The notes beneath the pieces are model-generated. The model was not told the origin of the DNA. It ran no database searches and saw only the letters and a list, made by a program, of their open reading frames with translations. The position numbers were made by a program, and so were the translations under genes. From Cellulomonas gelida (GTDB taxonomy: Bacteria; Actinomycetota; Actinomycetes; Actinomycetales; Cellulomonadaceae): a DNA stretch of 64,000 nucleotides. The first letter of the stretch is position 1. Each line of letters starts with the position of its first letter. The stretch is taken from assembly GCF_006538725.1 (NCBI RefSeq), contig NZ_BJLQ01000003.1, positions 186,001 through 250,000 on the forward strand, written 5' to 3'. Of the stretch, positions 15,955 through 25,151 are shown in pieces.

Positions 15955-17648
15955 GCCTGACCCTCGAGGAACGCTCCGAGGCGCTGGCAGCCGCGGTCGA
16001 CGCGGGTGACGGACGGCTCCCGCCGGCCCTCGTGGACGGCGCGCGTGCGCTGCTGCTCCGGGTCGCGCAGCGCGTGGGGCTGTCGTCGGAGCACACCGTG
16101 GTCGCGCTCGCGGGGGCGACCGGCTCGGGCAAGTCGTCGTTGCTCAACGCGCTCGTGGGGATGGACCTCGCCGAGACGGGGGTGCAGCGACCGACCACGT
16201 CGCACGCGCTCGCGGTCGTCGTGGCAGCCGACGACGAGGGTGCCCGTGATGCGACGCGTCGTGCCTCACCGCGGCCCGACACCGCGCCCGGTGCGGTGGG
16301 GCCGCTGCTCGACTGGCTCGAGGTCGACCGTCGGCACACGGTCGTCGCGTCGCGCGAGGTCGGGGGCGGGTCGCACCGGCGCCGGTCGGACCGACGCGCA
16401 CCCACCGCCGGGACGGTCCCGCCGGGCCTGGTGCTGCTCGACCTGCCCGACCACGACTCGGTCGTCGTCCAGAACCGCTTCCGCGCGGAGCGGCTCGTCG
16501 ACCGCGCCGACCTGCTGGTGTGGGTCGTCGACCCGCAGAAGTACGCCGACGCCGCGCTGCACGAGCGGTACCTGCGCACGCTCGTCGGGCACGACGACGT
16601 CGTGGTGCTCGCGCTCAACCAGGCCGACCGGCTCAGCGCGGCCGAGGCGGACGCGGTGCTCGCCGACCTGCGTCGCCTCGCGGCGCTCGACGGGCTCACC
16701 CGCGCCCGGACGCTCGCGGTCTCGGCACGCACCGGCGAGGGCGTCGACGCGCTGCGGGGTCTCGTCGCGCGGGCCGTCGAGCGGCGTGAGGCGACCACGC
16801 AGCGGTACGGCGCCGACCTGCGCGCGGTCGCCGAGACGGTGGTCCGCGCGTGCGGCGAGCCGACGCCGTCGCGTGCCCGGGCGAGCACCGACACGCTGCT
16901 CGACGCGCTCGAGGACGCCGCGGGCGTGCCGACGGTCGTGGACGCGGTCCGCCGCTCGGCCGTGCGCCAGGCCCGCGCCCGCACCGGCTGGCCGCCGGTC
17001 CGCTGGCTCGCGCGACTACGGCCCGACCCGCTCCGACGCCTGCGCCTGGCGCCCCGTCCCGAGCGGCAGGCCGAGCTGACCCGCACGTCGCTGCCCGCGG
17101 CCGGTCCCGGCCCGCGCGCGCTCGCGGCGACCGCGGTGCGCGAGCACGCGCGCGACGCGCTCGCGGGTGCGCCCGACGCATGGGTGCTCGCGGCGCGTGC
17201 GAGCCTCGACGTCGCCGCGCTCCCGGACGCGCTCGACCACGCGGTGGCGCGCACGCCGTTGCTGCCCGAGCGTCCGGTGTGGTGGTGGCGCGCGCTGGGG
17301 GCCGTGCAGTGGGCGCTGCTCGCGGCGGCGCTGGTCGGCGGGCTGTGGCTTGCCGGGCTCGCGCTGCTCGCGTACCTCAGGCTCGACGAGCCGGTCACGC
17401 CGGTGTGGGGGCCGGCGCCCGCGCCCACGGTGCTGCTCGTGGGCGGGGTGCTCGCGGGCGTGCTCCTCGCGGCGCTCGGCGCGCTCGCGGCGCACGTGGG
17501 CGCGCGTCGCCGTGCGCGAGCGGCGCGCCGACGACTGCGCGCGTCCGTCCGCGAGGTCGCGCAGCGGCTGGTCCTCGACCCGCTCGCGGCACAGGTCGAC
17601 GCGCTCACGCGGTGCCGGAGCGAGGCGACGCGCGCCGCCGCACGCTGA
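15951..17648 (+). CDS. Dynamin-family membrane GTPase, B-type, copy 2
   Basis: A 565-residue GTPase starting at a GTG that overlaps the upstream stop (GTGA). P-loop GATGSGKS (55-62, K61), TGVQRPTTSHALAVVV, LVLLDLPDHDSVVVQN, DLLVWVVDPQKYADAALH and LALNQAD mirror copy 1. An inserted Arg-rich loop of about 35 residues lies between the switch region and the DxxG motif. Two C-terminal membrane spans (about 445-475 and 485-515, the first starting after WWWRALG) are followed by a basic helix. The copies share motif order but differ in length and loops, consistent with an old duplication. Confidence 0.85.
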   Translation: MSLTLEERSEALAAAVDAGDGRLPPALVDGARALLLRVAQRVGLSSEHTVVALAGATGSGKSSLLNALVGMDLAETGVQRPTTSHALAVVVAADDEGARDATRRASPRPDTAPGAVGPLLDWLEVDRRHTVVASREVGGGSHRRRSDRRAPTAGTVPPGLVLLDLPDHDSVVVQNRFRAERLVDRADLLVWVVDPQKYADAALHERYLRTLVGHDDVVVLALNQADRLSAAEADAVLADLRRLAALDGLTRARTLAVSARTGEGVDALRGLVARAVERREATTQRYGADLRAVAETVVRACGEPTPSRARASTDTLLDALEDAAGVPTVVDAVRRSAVRQARARTGWPPVRWLARLRPDPLRRLRLAPRPERQAELTRTSLPAAGPGPRALAATAVREHARDALAGAPDAWVLAARASLDVAALPDALDHAVARTPLLPERPVWWWRALGAVQWALLAAALVGGLWLAGLALLAYLRLDEPVTPVWGPAPAPTVLLVGGVLAGVLLAALGALAAHVGARRRARAARRRLRASVREVAQRLVLDPLAAQVDALTRCRSEATRAAAR

Positions 17649-17729
17649 GCGAGTTCGTCGTCGTCGCCCGCCGCGGGGGAGGATGCCGGGTGGCGCGGCG
17701 CACGCCCGCCGCGGCGAGGAAGGACGTGC

Positions 17730-18227
17730 ATGGCCAGGCTCGAGATCCCGGTGCAGCTGCGTTGGTCCGACATGGACGCGTACGCGCACGTGAACAACGT
17801 GGAGATGCTCCGGCTCCTGGAGGAGGCGCGCATCGAGGTCTTCTGGCAGCACCCCGTGGGTCCGGACGGCGAGCGCGCCGGGACGCGGTCGACCGCGGTG
17901 ATCGATGCGGGCCCGGGTGCCCAGGTCGCGACGTTCATCGCGCACCAGGAGATCCAGTACGTCAAGCCGCTCGGCTATCGGCGTGCGCCCGTGGTCGTCG
18001 AGCTGTGGATCGGTCACCTGGGCGGCGCCAGCCTGGACGTCTGCTACCAGGTGCGCGACCTGCCCGCCGCGGACCCCGCGTCGGTGGTGTACGCGCGGGC
18101 CGTCACGACGCTCGTGCTCGTCGACGCGGCGACGGGCTCGCCCACGCGCATCGGCGCGCACGAGCGAGCCGCGTGGGAGCCGTACGTCGAGGAGCCCGTC
18201 GTGATCCGCCGCCGAGGCTCGCGATGA
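17730..18227 (+). CDS. Acyl-CoA thioesterase, 4HBT hotdog fold
   Basis: A 165-residue cytoplasmic thioesterase of the 4-hydroxybenzoyl-CoA/YbgC type. The catalytic helix motif is RWSDMDAYAHVNNVEML, with the Asp expected for this family in WSDMD. FIAHQEIQYVKPLGYR and VVVELWIGHLGGASLD form the hotdog strands, and the chain is slightly longer than YbgC. ATG at 17730 is preceded by GGAAGG. Its stop overlaps the next start (ATGA), so the following unknown protein is coupled to it. The substrate is unknown. Confidence 0.88.
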   Translation: MARLEIPVQLRWSDMDAYAHVNNVEMLRLLEEARIEVFWQHPVGPDGERAGTRSTAVIDAGPGAQVATFIAHQEIQYVKPLGYRRAPVVVELWIGHLGGASLDVCYQVRDLPAADPASVVYARAVTTLVLVDAATGSPTRIGAHERAAWEPYVEEPVVIRRRGSR

Positions 18228-18679
18228 GCGCCGAGGTCCCGGTCACCGGACAGGTGCTGGTCCGCGAGGGTGTGTTCCGGCTGCGCGTGCCGGACGGCTG
18301 GGCGGCGACCGGGCTCGAGGGTCACCGCTACCGGCTGCGCTGCCCCGACGTCGACGCGTCGATCGACGTGTCCGTCCACCGTGGCGAGGCCGCCGCACCC
18401 GACGCCCGTGAGACGGTCCGCGCGTTCGCGCGGTCGGCCGGGGCCGACGAGCCCGCGCTCGTGCCGCTGCACGGCGACGACGAGGCGACGGCGTCGCGCG
18501 CCGGCGCGCGCTGGGCCGACGGCGACGGCTGGCGCGTGGTCGCCGCGCTGAGCCACGGACGCGACGTGGTGCTCGCCGCGGGCGTCGCGGGCGACGAGGA
18601 CGCGCGCTCGGCGGTCGAGCGGATCGTCACGACGCTCGAGCCGCACGCGCGCGAGCGTCGCTGGTGGCGCCGGGGCTGA
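18224..18679 (+). CDS. Unknown protein coupled to the thioesterase
   Basis: A 151-residue soluble protein. The N-terminal half (FRLRVPDGWAATGLEGHRYRL) resembles the start of DcrB/DUF1795-like domains, but I cannot assign it firmly. There is no signal peptide and no membrane span; the C terminus is RERRWWRRG. The ATG overlaps the thioesterase stop by four bases, which indicates co-translation. Confidence 0.6.
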   Translation: MSAEVPVTGQVLVREGVFRLRVPDGWAATGLEGHRYRLRCPDVDASIDVSVHRGEAAAPDARETVRAFARSAGADEPALVPLHGDDEATASRAGARWADGDGWRVVAALSHGRDVVLAAGVAGDEDARSAVERIVTTLEPHARERRWWRRG

Positions 18680-18705
18680 CCGGCGTGGCCCGCGCCGCCG
18701 CGCGC

Positions 18706-20328
18706 TCAGGGGCTGCGGCGCACCATCGCGCGGTGGGCGCGCTCGGCGGCCGCGGCGATGTTGCGCTGCATGCCGCCGAAGACGACGCCGTGGAACGGCG
18801 CCACGGACCACCAGTACACCTGCCCGGCCAGGCCGGTGGGGTGGAACAGGGCCCGCTGGACGAACACGACGGGCGCGCGCGTCCACGCCTCTGCGTCGCT
18901 CTCGTCGCCCGGGTCGTCGTCGGGCGGCTCGACGCGTAGCTCGAGCCACGCGAGCCCGGGCACGCGCATCTCGGCGCGCAGGCGCAGCAGCCGACCGGGC
19001 TCGAGCGCCTCGACGCGCCACCAGTCGACGGCGTCGTCGACCAGGAGGTGGCCGGGGTCGCGTCGGCCGCGCCGCAGCCCGGGCCCTCCCGCGAGCCGGT
19101 CGACGAGGCCGCGGACCCGCCACGCGAGCGGCCACGAGTACCAGCCGCGCTCACCGCCCACGGCCTCGATCACGCGCCACAGCGCCGCGGGCGACGCGTC
19201 GACCTGCACGCGTCGCTCGTCGACGTACAGCGACCCGCCTGCCCAGTCCGGGTCGCTCGGCAGCGGGTCGGAGGGCGCGCCCGCGACGGACGCCGACGAC
19301 CAGCGCGTCGTGACGGCGGCCTCCTGCACCCGGTGCAGCGCGAGGCGCACCGCGCGCTCGAACCCGACTACGCCGCCGGGCGGGTCGGGGACGTGCGCGG
19401 CGATGTCGTGCTCCTGGCACACGACCTCGTGCACGAGCGACTCCACGAGCGGTCGCGCGAGCCCGCCGGGCACGGGCGTGACCAGCGAGACCCACAGGCT
19501 CGACAGGCGGGGCGTGAGCACCCCGACCCCCACGATGAGCCGCCTGCGCAGCCCGGCGACCTGCGCGTAGCGCTGCATCATGTCGCGGTAGGTCAGCACG
19601 TCGGGGCCGCCGATGTCGAACGCGCGGTTGACGTCCGCGGGCATCGCCGCCGCGCCGACGAGGTAGCGCAGGACGTCCCGGATCGCGATCGGCTGGATGC
19701 GGTTGTCGACCCACCGCGGCACCGTCATCGCGGGAAGCCGCTCGGTGAGGTAGCGCATCATCTCGAACGACGCCGACCCCGAGCCGAGGATCACCGCGGC
19801 ACGCAGCACGGTCGTGGGCACGCCGCTGGCGAGCAGGATCTCCCCGACCTCGGCACGTGACGCCAGGTGCGCCGAGAGCTCCTCGTCGTCCGGTGTGAGG
19901 CCGCCCAGGTACACCAGGCGGCCCACGCCGGCCGCGTGGGCGGCCTGTGCGAAGGCGGTCGCGGTGGAGCGGTCGCGCTCGGCGAACCCGCGGCCCGTGC
20001 CGAGCGCGTGCACGAGGTAGTACGCGACGTCGGCGCCGCGCAGCGCGGGACCGATCTCCTCGGGACGCGCGGCGTCGGCCCGGACGACCTCGACGTCGTC
20101 GTACCAGGGGCGTCCGCGCAGGCGGTCAGGAGTCCGCGCGAGCGCGCGGACGCGGTAGCCGGCGGCGAGGAGCTCGGGGACGAGCCGACCGCCGACGTAG
20201 CCCGTCACGCCCGTGACGACGGCCAGCGGCGCGTCGGCGCGCGGTCGCCCGCTCGCGTCCGTGCCCGGGACGAGCCCGACGAGCGTGTCCGCGACGGGCT
20301 GCGGTGCGAGGTCGGGTGGCAGGGTCAT
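18706..20328 (-). CDS. SDR-family NAD(P)-binding protein with C-terminal DUF2867-like domain
   Basis: A 540-residue two-domain protein. Residues about 33-250 are an extended/atypical short-chain dehydrogenase Rossmann fold with nucleotide motif TGVTGYVGG (TGxxGxxG, 39-46), YLVHALGTG and VYLGGL. After about residue 330 a second domain begins and contains WRVIEAVGGERGWYSWP, GHLLVDDAVDWWRVE, VQRALFHPTGLAGQVYWWSV and a final VFGGMQRNIA, typical of the DUF2867 half in such fusions. It probably acts on a lipid- or quinone-like substrate; this is not established. ATG 20328 follows CAGACT by six bases, suggesting a leaderless mRNA. Confidence 0.85.
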   Translation of the reverse strand: MTLPPDLAPQPVADTLVGLVPGTDASGRPRADAPLAVVTGVTGYVGGRLVPELLAAGYRVRALARTPDRLRGRPWYDDVEVVRADAARPEEIGPALRGADVAYYLVHALGTGRGFAERDRSTATAFAQAAHAAGVGRLVYLGGLTPDDEELSAHLASRAEVGEILLASGVPTTVLRAAVILGSGSASFEMMRYLTERLPAMTVPRWVDNRIQPIAIRDVLRYLVGAAAMPADVNRAFDIGGPDVLTYRDMMQRYAQVAGLRRRLIVGVGVLTPRLSSLWVSLVTPVPGGLARPLVESLVHEVVCQEHDIAAHVPDPPGGVVGFERAVRLALHRVQEAAVTTRWSSASVAGAPSDPLPSDPDWAGGSLYVDERRVQVDASPAALWRVIEAVGGERGWYSWPLAWRVRGLVDRLAGGPGLRRGRRDPGHLLVDDAVDWWRVEALEPGRLLRLRAEMRVPGLAWLELRVEPPDDDPGDESDAEAWTRAPVVFVQRALFHPTGLAGQVYWWSVAPFHGVVFGGMQRNIAAAAERAHRAMVRRSP

Positions 20329-20375
20329 CGTCGCAGTCTGCGGTCGCGGACCCGCGCGCGCACCCGGAGCGCGCC

Positions 20376-21371
20376 TCAGGTCAGCAGAGCGAGCGTCTCG
20401 CGCTCGGCCACCGCCTGCGAGCGGGTCGGCCGGATCGTCGTGCCGCGCTCCCACAGGTCGACCACGCGCGGGTCGATGTACGACGCGCGGCACACGGCGG
20501 GGGTGTTGCCGAGCTCGTCGGCGACGTCCTGCACCACGCGCGTCACGACGCGGCGGCGCGCACGGTCCGACGACGGGGCGGCACCGGCCGCGGCGAGGCC
20601 ACGCGCGGCCAGGACGGTCGCGTGCCACGTGCGGAAGTCCTTGGGCGTCGCGTCCTCGCCGAGCCGCGCCTTGACGTACGCCGAGACGTCGGCGCTGGTC
20701 ACGTCGTGCCAGCCGGCGTCGTCGCGCCACGCGAGCAGCTCGTCGCTGTCGTCGCGGCGGCGCACGAGCGTGCGGACCAGGCGCGCGACGTCGTCGTCCT
20801 CGACGACCGTGTCGCGGACCTGACCCGACTTGGCGGGGAAGTGCAGGTGCACACGTCCCGGGTCGTCCTGCGTCACCGGAGGCAGGACTCGCACGTGGTC
20901 CTTGCGCAGCGTCGCGAGCCCGTACGACCCGTGCCGCGCGGCGTACCCCTCGCCGCCCACGCGCAGGTAGGCGAGGTCGAGCAACCGGAACGCGAGCGCG
21001 AGCGCCTTGTCCCTCGGGAAGCCGTCCAGCTGCAGGTCGCGGCGCACGCGGCGGCGCGCAGCGGGCAGCCGCGCCGCGACCTCGAGCACGTGGTCGTGCT
21101 TGAGGCGGTCGCGGCGGGCGCGCCACTGCGCGTGGTACAGGTACTGCCGCCGACGAGCGTCGTCGAGGCCCGCCGCCTGGATGTGCCCGTGCGGCAACGG
21201 GCAGATCCAGACGTCCTGCCACGCGGGCGGGATCGCGAGCGAGACGATCCGCGTCAGGTGCTCGTCGTCGGTGATCCGGACGCGGTCCAGGTCGAGGTAG
21301 ACGAACCCCGACCCGGCACGGCGTCGCGTCCAGCCGGGCGCGTCGATCCGGACGCGGCGTAGTCGCACCAT
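20376..21371 (-). CDS. DNA topoisomerase IB
   Basis: A 331-residue poxvirus-like type IB topoisomerase that relaxes supercoils through a 3'-phosphotyrosine link. The N-terminal domain has IPPAWQDVWICPLPHGHIQA and GLDDARRRQYLYH. The catalytic domain has LAYLRVGGEGYA, an Arg/Lys-rich core, DFRTWHATVLAA and the C-terminal VCRASYIDP, whose Tyr298 is the expected nucleophile. The length fits bacterial members. ATG 21371 lies six bases after GAGACT. It is followed 47 bp downstream by the SDR/DUF2867 gene on the same strand. Confidence 0.93.
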   Translation of the reverse strand: MVRLRRVRIDAPGWTRRRAGSGFVYLDLDRVRITDDEHLTRIVSLAIPPAWQDVWICPLPHGHIQAAGLDDARRRQYLYHAQWRARRDRLKHDHVLEVAARLPAARRRVRRDLQLDGFPRDKALALAFRLLDLAYLRVGGEGYAARHGSYGLATLRKDHVRVLPPVTQDDPGRVHLHFPAKSGQVRDTVVEDDDVARLVRTLVRRRDDSDELLAWRDDAGWHDVTSADVSAYVKARLGEDATPKDFRTWHATVLAARGLAAAGAAPSSDRARRRVVTRVVQDVADELGNTPAVCRASYIDPRVVDLWERGTTIRPTRSQAVAERETLALLT

Positions 21372-21381
21372 CCGCGCAGTC

Positions 21382-23712
21382 TCACCCGGCGTCCGGGCGC
21401 CCGCCCGTCGGACGCTCGACGGCAGGCGCCTCGACAGCGGGGACCTCGACAGCGGGGACCTCGACAGCGGGAGCCGCGACGCGCGTGCCCGTGCGGCGCG
21501 CCCCGATCCGGGCCGGCCACCAGGCGCGGTCGCCCAGGTCGTGCACGAGGGCCGGGACGAGCAGCGAGCGCACGACGAAGGTGTCGAGCAGCACGCCGAA
21601 CGCGACGAGGAAGGCCAGCTGCACCAGGAACAGCAGCGGGATGACGGCGAGCGCCGCGAACGTCGTCGCGAGGACCACGCCGGCGGACGTGATGACGCCG
21701 CCCGTCACCGCGAGCCCGCGCACGACGCCCACGTGCGTGCCGTCGCGCACCGACTCCTCTCGCACACGCGTCATGAGGAAGATCGAGTAGTCCACCCCGA
21801 GCGCGACGAGGAACACGAACGCGAACAGCGGGACGGTCGGGTCGGCGCCCGGGAAGTCGAAGACGTGCTCGAACAGGATCGCGCCGAGCCCGAGCGTCGC
21901 GGCGAACGAGAGCACGTTCGCGACGAGCAGCAGCAGCGCGGCCACGACCGAGCGCAGCAGCAGCATGAGGATCAGGACGATCACGACGAGCACGATCGGC
22001 ACGATCACCTGCAGGTCGCGCTGCGCGGCGTCGATCGTGTCGACCTTCTCGGCCGCTGCGCCACCCACGAGCGCGTCGGGCGACGTCGCGTGCGCCACGG
22101 TGCGCACGTCGCGCACGGTGTCCTGCGCCTCGACGGTGTCGGACGGGGCGGTCGTGGTCACGTCGAGCCGGATGTCGCCGTCGACGACGAGCGGCGGCGC
22201 GTCGCCGCTGCCGGGCGCACCCGCGGGGGCGCCGGTGTACGGCGCGACGGCCTCGACGCCCTCGACCGCGGCGACCGCCTCGCTCACCGCGGTCGCGTCC
22301 GCCTCCGGCACGATGACCGTGATCGGCTGGACCGCACCCGCGGGGAAGTGCTCGGCGAGCACCTGCTCGCCGGTCACCGCGTCGACCTCGGTGCGGAAGA
22401 CGTCGGAGTCGCTCGTGCCGGACGCGTCGAACGTCGGCAGGAACGCCGCGAACCCGAGCAGCACGACCGCGGTCACCACCCACACCCGCCGCGCGCGGTG
22501 CGCGACCCACCGGGCCAGTCGCCCCCACAGCCCGCCCGCGCCCTGCGTGGTGACGTCCGGCGCGGCGGGGGCGTCGGCGGCGGCCGGGCGCGGGACGCGC
22601 GGCCAGAAGAAGCCGCGCGAGCGCCGACCCGCGACCAGCAGGATCGCGGGGAGCAGCGTCAGGGCGGCGAGCAGTGCGGACGCGATGCCGATCGCCGCGA
22701 CCGGTCCGAGGCTCCGGTTCGAGCCGAGGTCCGAGAGCAGGAGGCACAGCACACCGGCGATGACGGTGCCGGCGGACGCCGCGATCGGCTCGAGGCACGC
22801 GCGCCACGCACGCCGCATCGCCTCCGCAGGGTGCTCGGCGTGCCGCAGCTCCTCGCGGTAGCGAGCCACCAGCAGCAGCGCGTAGTCGACGCTCGCGCCC
22901 ACGACCAGGATCGACAGGATGCCTTGCGCCTGCCCGTTGAGCACGATCGTGCCCGCGTCCGCGAGGGTGTACACGACGAGCCCCGCCAGGCACAGGCCGA
23001 AGACGGCGGTGAGGATCACGACGAGCGGCAGCAGGGGAGAGCGGTAGACCACGACGAGGATGAGCAGGACCGCGACGAGCGCGACGATCAGCAGGACGCC
23101 GTCGATGCCGCCGAACGCGGTCACCAGGTCGGCGACGAAGCCCGCGGGGCCCGTGACCCAGGCGTTGAGGCCGAGCTCGCCGGCGGAGTCGGCGCTCGCG
23201 CCGAGCTCGTCCAGCAGCGTCGCGCGCAGGTCGGTGACGAACGCGTTGGTGACGGACTCCTCGTCGCCGATGAGGTCCTCGGCGCGGTCCGCGTCGAGCG
23301 AGTAGATGACGAGCAGGGCCTCGCCGTCCTGCGAGGGCGTGACCACGGGCTCGGCGGTCAGGTAGTCCGCCCACGTCTCGTCGGTGCCGGGCACGGCGTG
23401 GTCGGGGAACGACTGCGCGACCTCGGTCACCGCCGCGACCTGCTCGTCGGAGACCGGGCCACCGTCCTGCGGGGTCAGGACGACGAGCGCGGGCAACGCG
23501 GGGGACTCGACGAACTCCCGGCTCGCCTCGGCGGCGAGCGTCGACTCGGCCGACGACGGCAGGAACGCGGCGGCGTCGTTCGTCTGGACCTGCGACAGCT
23601 TGCCCTGGGCGGCGCCACCGAGGGAGCCGATCAGGAGCCAGGCGACGATCGCCACGAGGATCAGGAGGGCACGGGTCAACGACGGACGGAGCGACGGCAT
23701 GGACCGCAGCAT
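21382..23712 (-). CDS. MMPL/RND family transporter
   Basis: A 776-residue inner-membrane transporter with two repeats, each of one span, a large outer loop and five spans. The N-terminal span is near residues 12-35 (LLILVAIVAWLLIG). The first loop contains SSAESTLAAEASREF, and the first bundle has GASVDYALLLVARYREEL. The second repeat starts near residue 410 and has LGVDYSIFLMTRVREE. The paired GxxxDYxxFL/LL motifs with conserved Asp-Tyr are the MMPL proton-relay signature. Substrate unknown; mycobacterial relatives move lipids. The tail has a threefold PAVEVPAVE repeat. An ATG twelve bases inside (23700) is an alternative start. Confidence 0.9.
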   Translation of the reverse strand: MLRSMPSLRPSLTRALLILVAIVAWLLIGSLGGAAQGKLSQVQTNDAAAFLPSSAESTLAAEASREFVESPALPALVVLTPQDGGPVSDEQVAAVTEVAQSFPDHAVPGTDETWADYLTAEPVVTPSQDGEALLVIYSLDADRAEDLIGDEESVTNAFVTDLRATLLDELGASADSAGELGLNAWVTGPAGFVADLVTAFGGIDGVLLIVALVAVLLILVVVYRSPLLPLVVILTAVFGLCLAGLVVYTLADAGTIVLNGQAQGILSILVVGASVDYALLLVARYREELRHAEHPAEAMRRAWRACLEPIAASAGTVIAGVLCLLLSDLGSNRSLGPVAAIGIASALLAALTLLPAILLVAGRRSRGFFWPRVPRPAAADAPAAPDVTTQGAGGLWGRLARWVAHRARRVWVVTAVVLLGFAAFLPTFDASGTSDSDVFRTEVDAVTGEQVLAEHFPAGAVQPITVIVPEADATAVSEAVAAVEGVEAVAPYTGAPAGAPGSGDAPPLVVDGDIRLDVTTTAPSDTVEAQDTVRDVRTVAHATSPDALVGGAAAEKVDTIDAAQRDLQVIVPIVLVVIVLILMLLLRSVVAALLLLVANVLSFAATLGLGAILFEHVFDFPGADPTVPLFAFVFLVALGVDYSIFLMTRVREESVRDGTHVGVVRGLAVTGGVITSAGVVLATTFAALAVIPLLFLVQLAFLVAFGVLLDTFVVRSLLVPALVHDLGDRAWWPARIGARRTGTRVAAPAVEVPAVEVPAVEAPAVERPTGGRPDAG

Positions 23713-23811
23713 GCGGCACCGCGGGCCGGTGCGCGCGTCGAACGCGCGCTACGTCCGGAAGGTGAGGAACGTCGCAGGTGGGGGCGGGTTCCGCGGCCCT
23801 GCGACGCAGCC

Positions 23812-24705
23812 TCAGGGGACCCGGATCATGCCCTCCTGGGCGATCGACGCGACGAGGATGCCGTCCCGCGTGAACACGCGCGCCGCACCCAGCCCCCGAC
23901 CACCCTGCGCGCCGGGGGTCGACTGCACGTACAGCAGCCAGTCGTCGACGCGGACGTCGCGGTGCCACCAGATCGCGTGGTCGAGGCTCGCGATCGCCAT
24001 CCCGGGGGTGACCCACGAGCGGCCCGCACGGCGCAGCACGGGCTCGAGCATCACCTGGTCGCACGCGTAGGCGAGCAACGCGCGGTGCAGCAGCTGGTCG
24101 TCGGGCAGGGGCGAGCGCGCGCGGATCCACACCATCTGCCGGCCCGTGCGCTCGGGGGCCGGACCCAGGTAGAGCGCACCCTCGACGTGCCGCACGTCGA
24201 ACGCCGACTCCTGCGACCAGAAGCGAGCGACCGGGTGGTCGATCGGGCCGAGCACGTCGAACACCGAGCGCACGTCCTCGGGGGCCGGGACGTCGTGAGG
24301 CATCTCCTCGGCGTACTCGATGCCGTCCTGCTCGACCTGGAACGACGCGGTCATCGACAGGATCGGCTCCCCGCGCTGCAGCGCGTGCGTGCGGCGGGCC
24401 GAGAACGAGCGACCGTCGCGCAACCGCTCGACGGCGAACGTGATCGGCTCCTCGATCACGCCCGCGCGCAGGAAGTAGCCGTGCAGCGAGTGCGGCAGAC
24501 GGTCGCCCTCGACGGTCGCGCCGGCCGCGAGCAGCGTCTGCGCCAGCACCTGGCCGCCGAACACACGGCCGTGCGGCTGCGGCAGGCTCGTCCCCGTGAA
24601 CCGGTCCGGGTCGGTCGCGTCCGGCTGCAGGCGCAGGGCGTCGAGGACCACGGTCGTGGGGTCGGGCGTCGTCATGCCCCGCACACTCTCACGAGCCTCA
24701 CTCAT
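23812..24705 (-). CDS. tesB: Acyl-CoA thioesterase II
   Basis: A protein of about 297 residues with two hotdog domains. The first has [27 protein letters not shown] and [13 protein letters not shown]; the second has [46 protein letters not shown] and [14 protein letters not shown]. The catalytic Asp is in ACDQ. It hydrolyses medium- and long-chain acyl-CoA. ATG at 24705 overlaps the stop of the truncated haemoglobin gene by eight bases, indicating coupling; a second ATG at 24675 would give 287 residues, nearer the family mean. Either start keeps the full fold. Confidence 0.9.
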   Translation of the reverse strand: MSEARESVRGMTTPDPTTVVLDALRLQPDATDPDRFTGTSLPQPHGRVFGGQVLAQTLLAAGATVEGDRLPHSLHGYFLRAGVIEEPITFAVERLRDGRSFSARRTHALQRGEPILSMTASFQVEQDGIEYAEEMPHDVPAPEDVRSVFDVLGPIDHPVARFWSQESAFDVRHVEGALYLGPAPERTGRQMVWIRARSPLPDDQLLHRALLAYACDQVMLEPVLRRAGRSWVTPGMAIASLDHAIWWHRDVRVDDWLLYVQSTPGAQGGRGLGAARVFTRDGILVASIAQEGMIRVP

Positions 24706-25081
24706 CGAACGTGTTGATCATCGAGTGGGCCGCGCGCTCGAGGTAGTCCCACAGCTCGGCGCGGTGCAGCGGCGCCAGGTCGAGCGAGTCGACCGCGGTG
24801 CGCATGTGCGCGAGCCACCGGTCGCGCGCGGCCGGGTTGACCTTGTACGGCGCGTGCCGCATCCGCAGGCGCGGGTGGCCCCGCTCCTGCGAGTAGGTCG
24901 TCGGGCCGCCCCAGTACTGCTCGAGGAACGCCGTCAGACGGTCCTGGGCGGGGCCCAGGTCCTCCTCGGGGTACATGGGCTTGAGCAGGGGGTCGGTGGC
25001 CACACCCTCGTAGAACTTCGCGACGAGTGCGACGAACGTCTCGTGGCCGCCCACGGCCGCGTAGAAGGAGTCCGGTCTCAC
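24698..25081 (-). CDS. Truncated haemoglobin, group II (GlbO-like)
   Basis: A 127-residue haem protein of the 2-on-2 globin fold. [22 protein letters not shown] holds the B10 Tyr (Y24), [11 protein letters not shown] and [11 protein letters not shown] hold the proximal His (H76), and RDRWLAHM supplies the Trp typical of group II. It binds oxygen and probably takes part in oxygen or nitric oxide chemistry. GTG 25081 lies six bases after GAGGAT, which could serve either as a weak Shine-Dalgarno site or as a -10 for a leaderless mRNA. It overlaps tesB downstream. Confidence 0.92.
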   Translation of the reverse strand: MRPDSFYAAVGGHETFVALVAKFYEGVATDPLLKPMYPEEDLGPAQDRLTAFLEQYWGGPTTYSQERGHPRLRMRHAPYKVNPAARDRWLAHMRTAVDSLDLAPLHRAELWDYLERAAHSMINTFDE

Positions 25082-25151
25082 CGAGCCATCCTCACACGCA
25101 GGCGGCCGCCGTCGGACGGCCCCCGCGTGTGAGGTCGCACCCAGCGGCGCG

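Noticed and set aside
21254-24130. Long minus-strand frame of 958 codons through the MMPL and tesB genes
   Set aside because: Same strand but a different frame from the real genes, with low-complexity Arg-rich product; the MMPL frame has spans and motifs.
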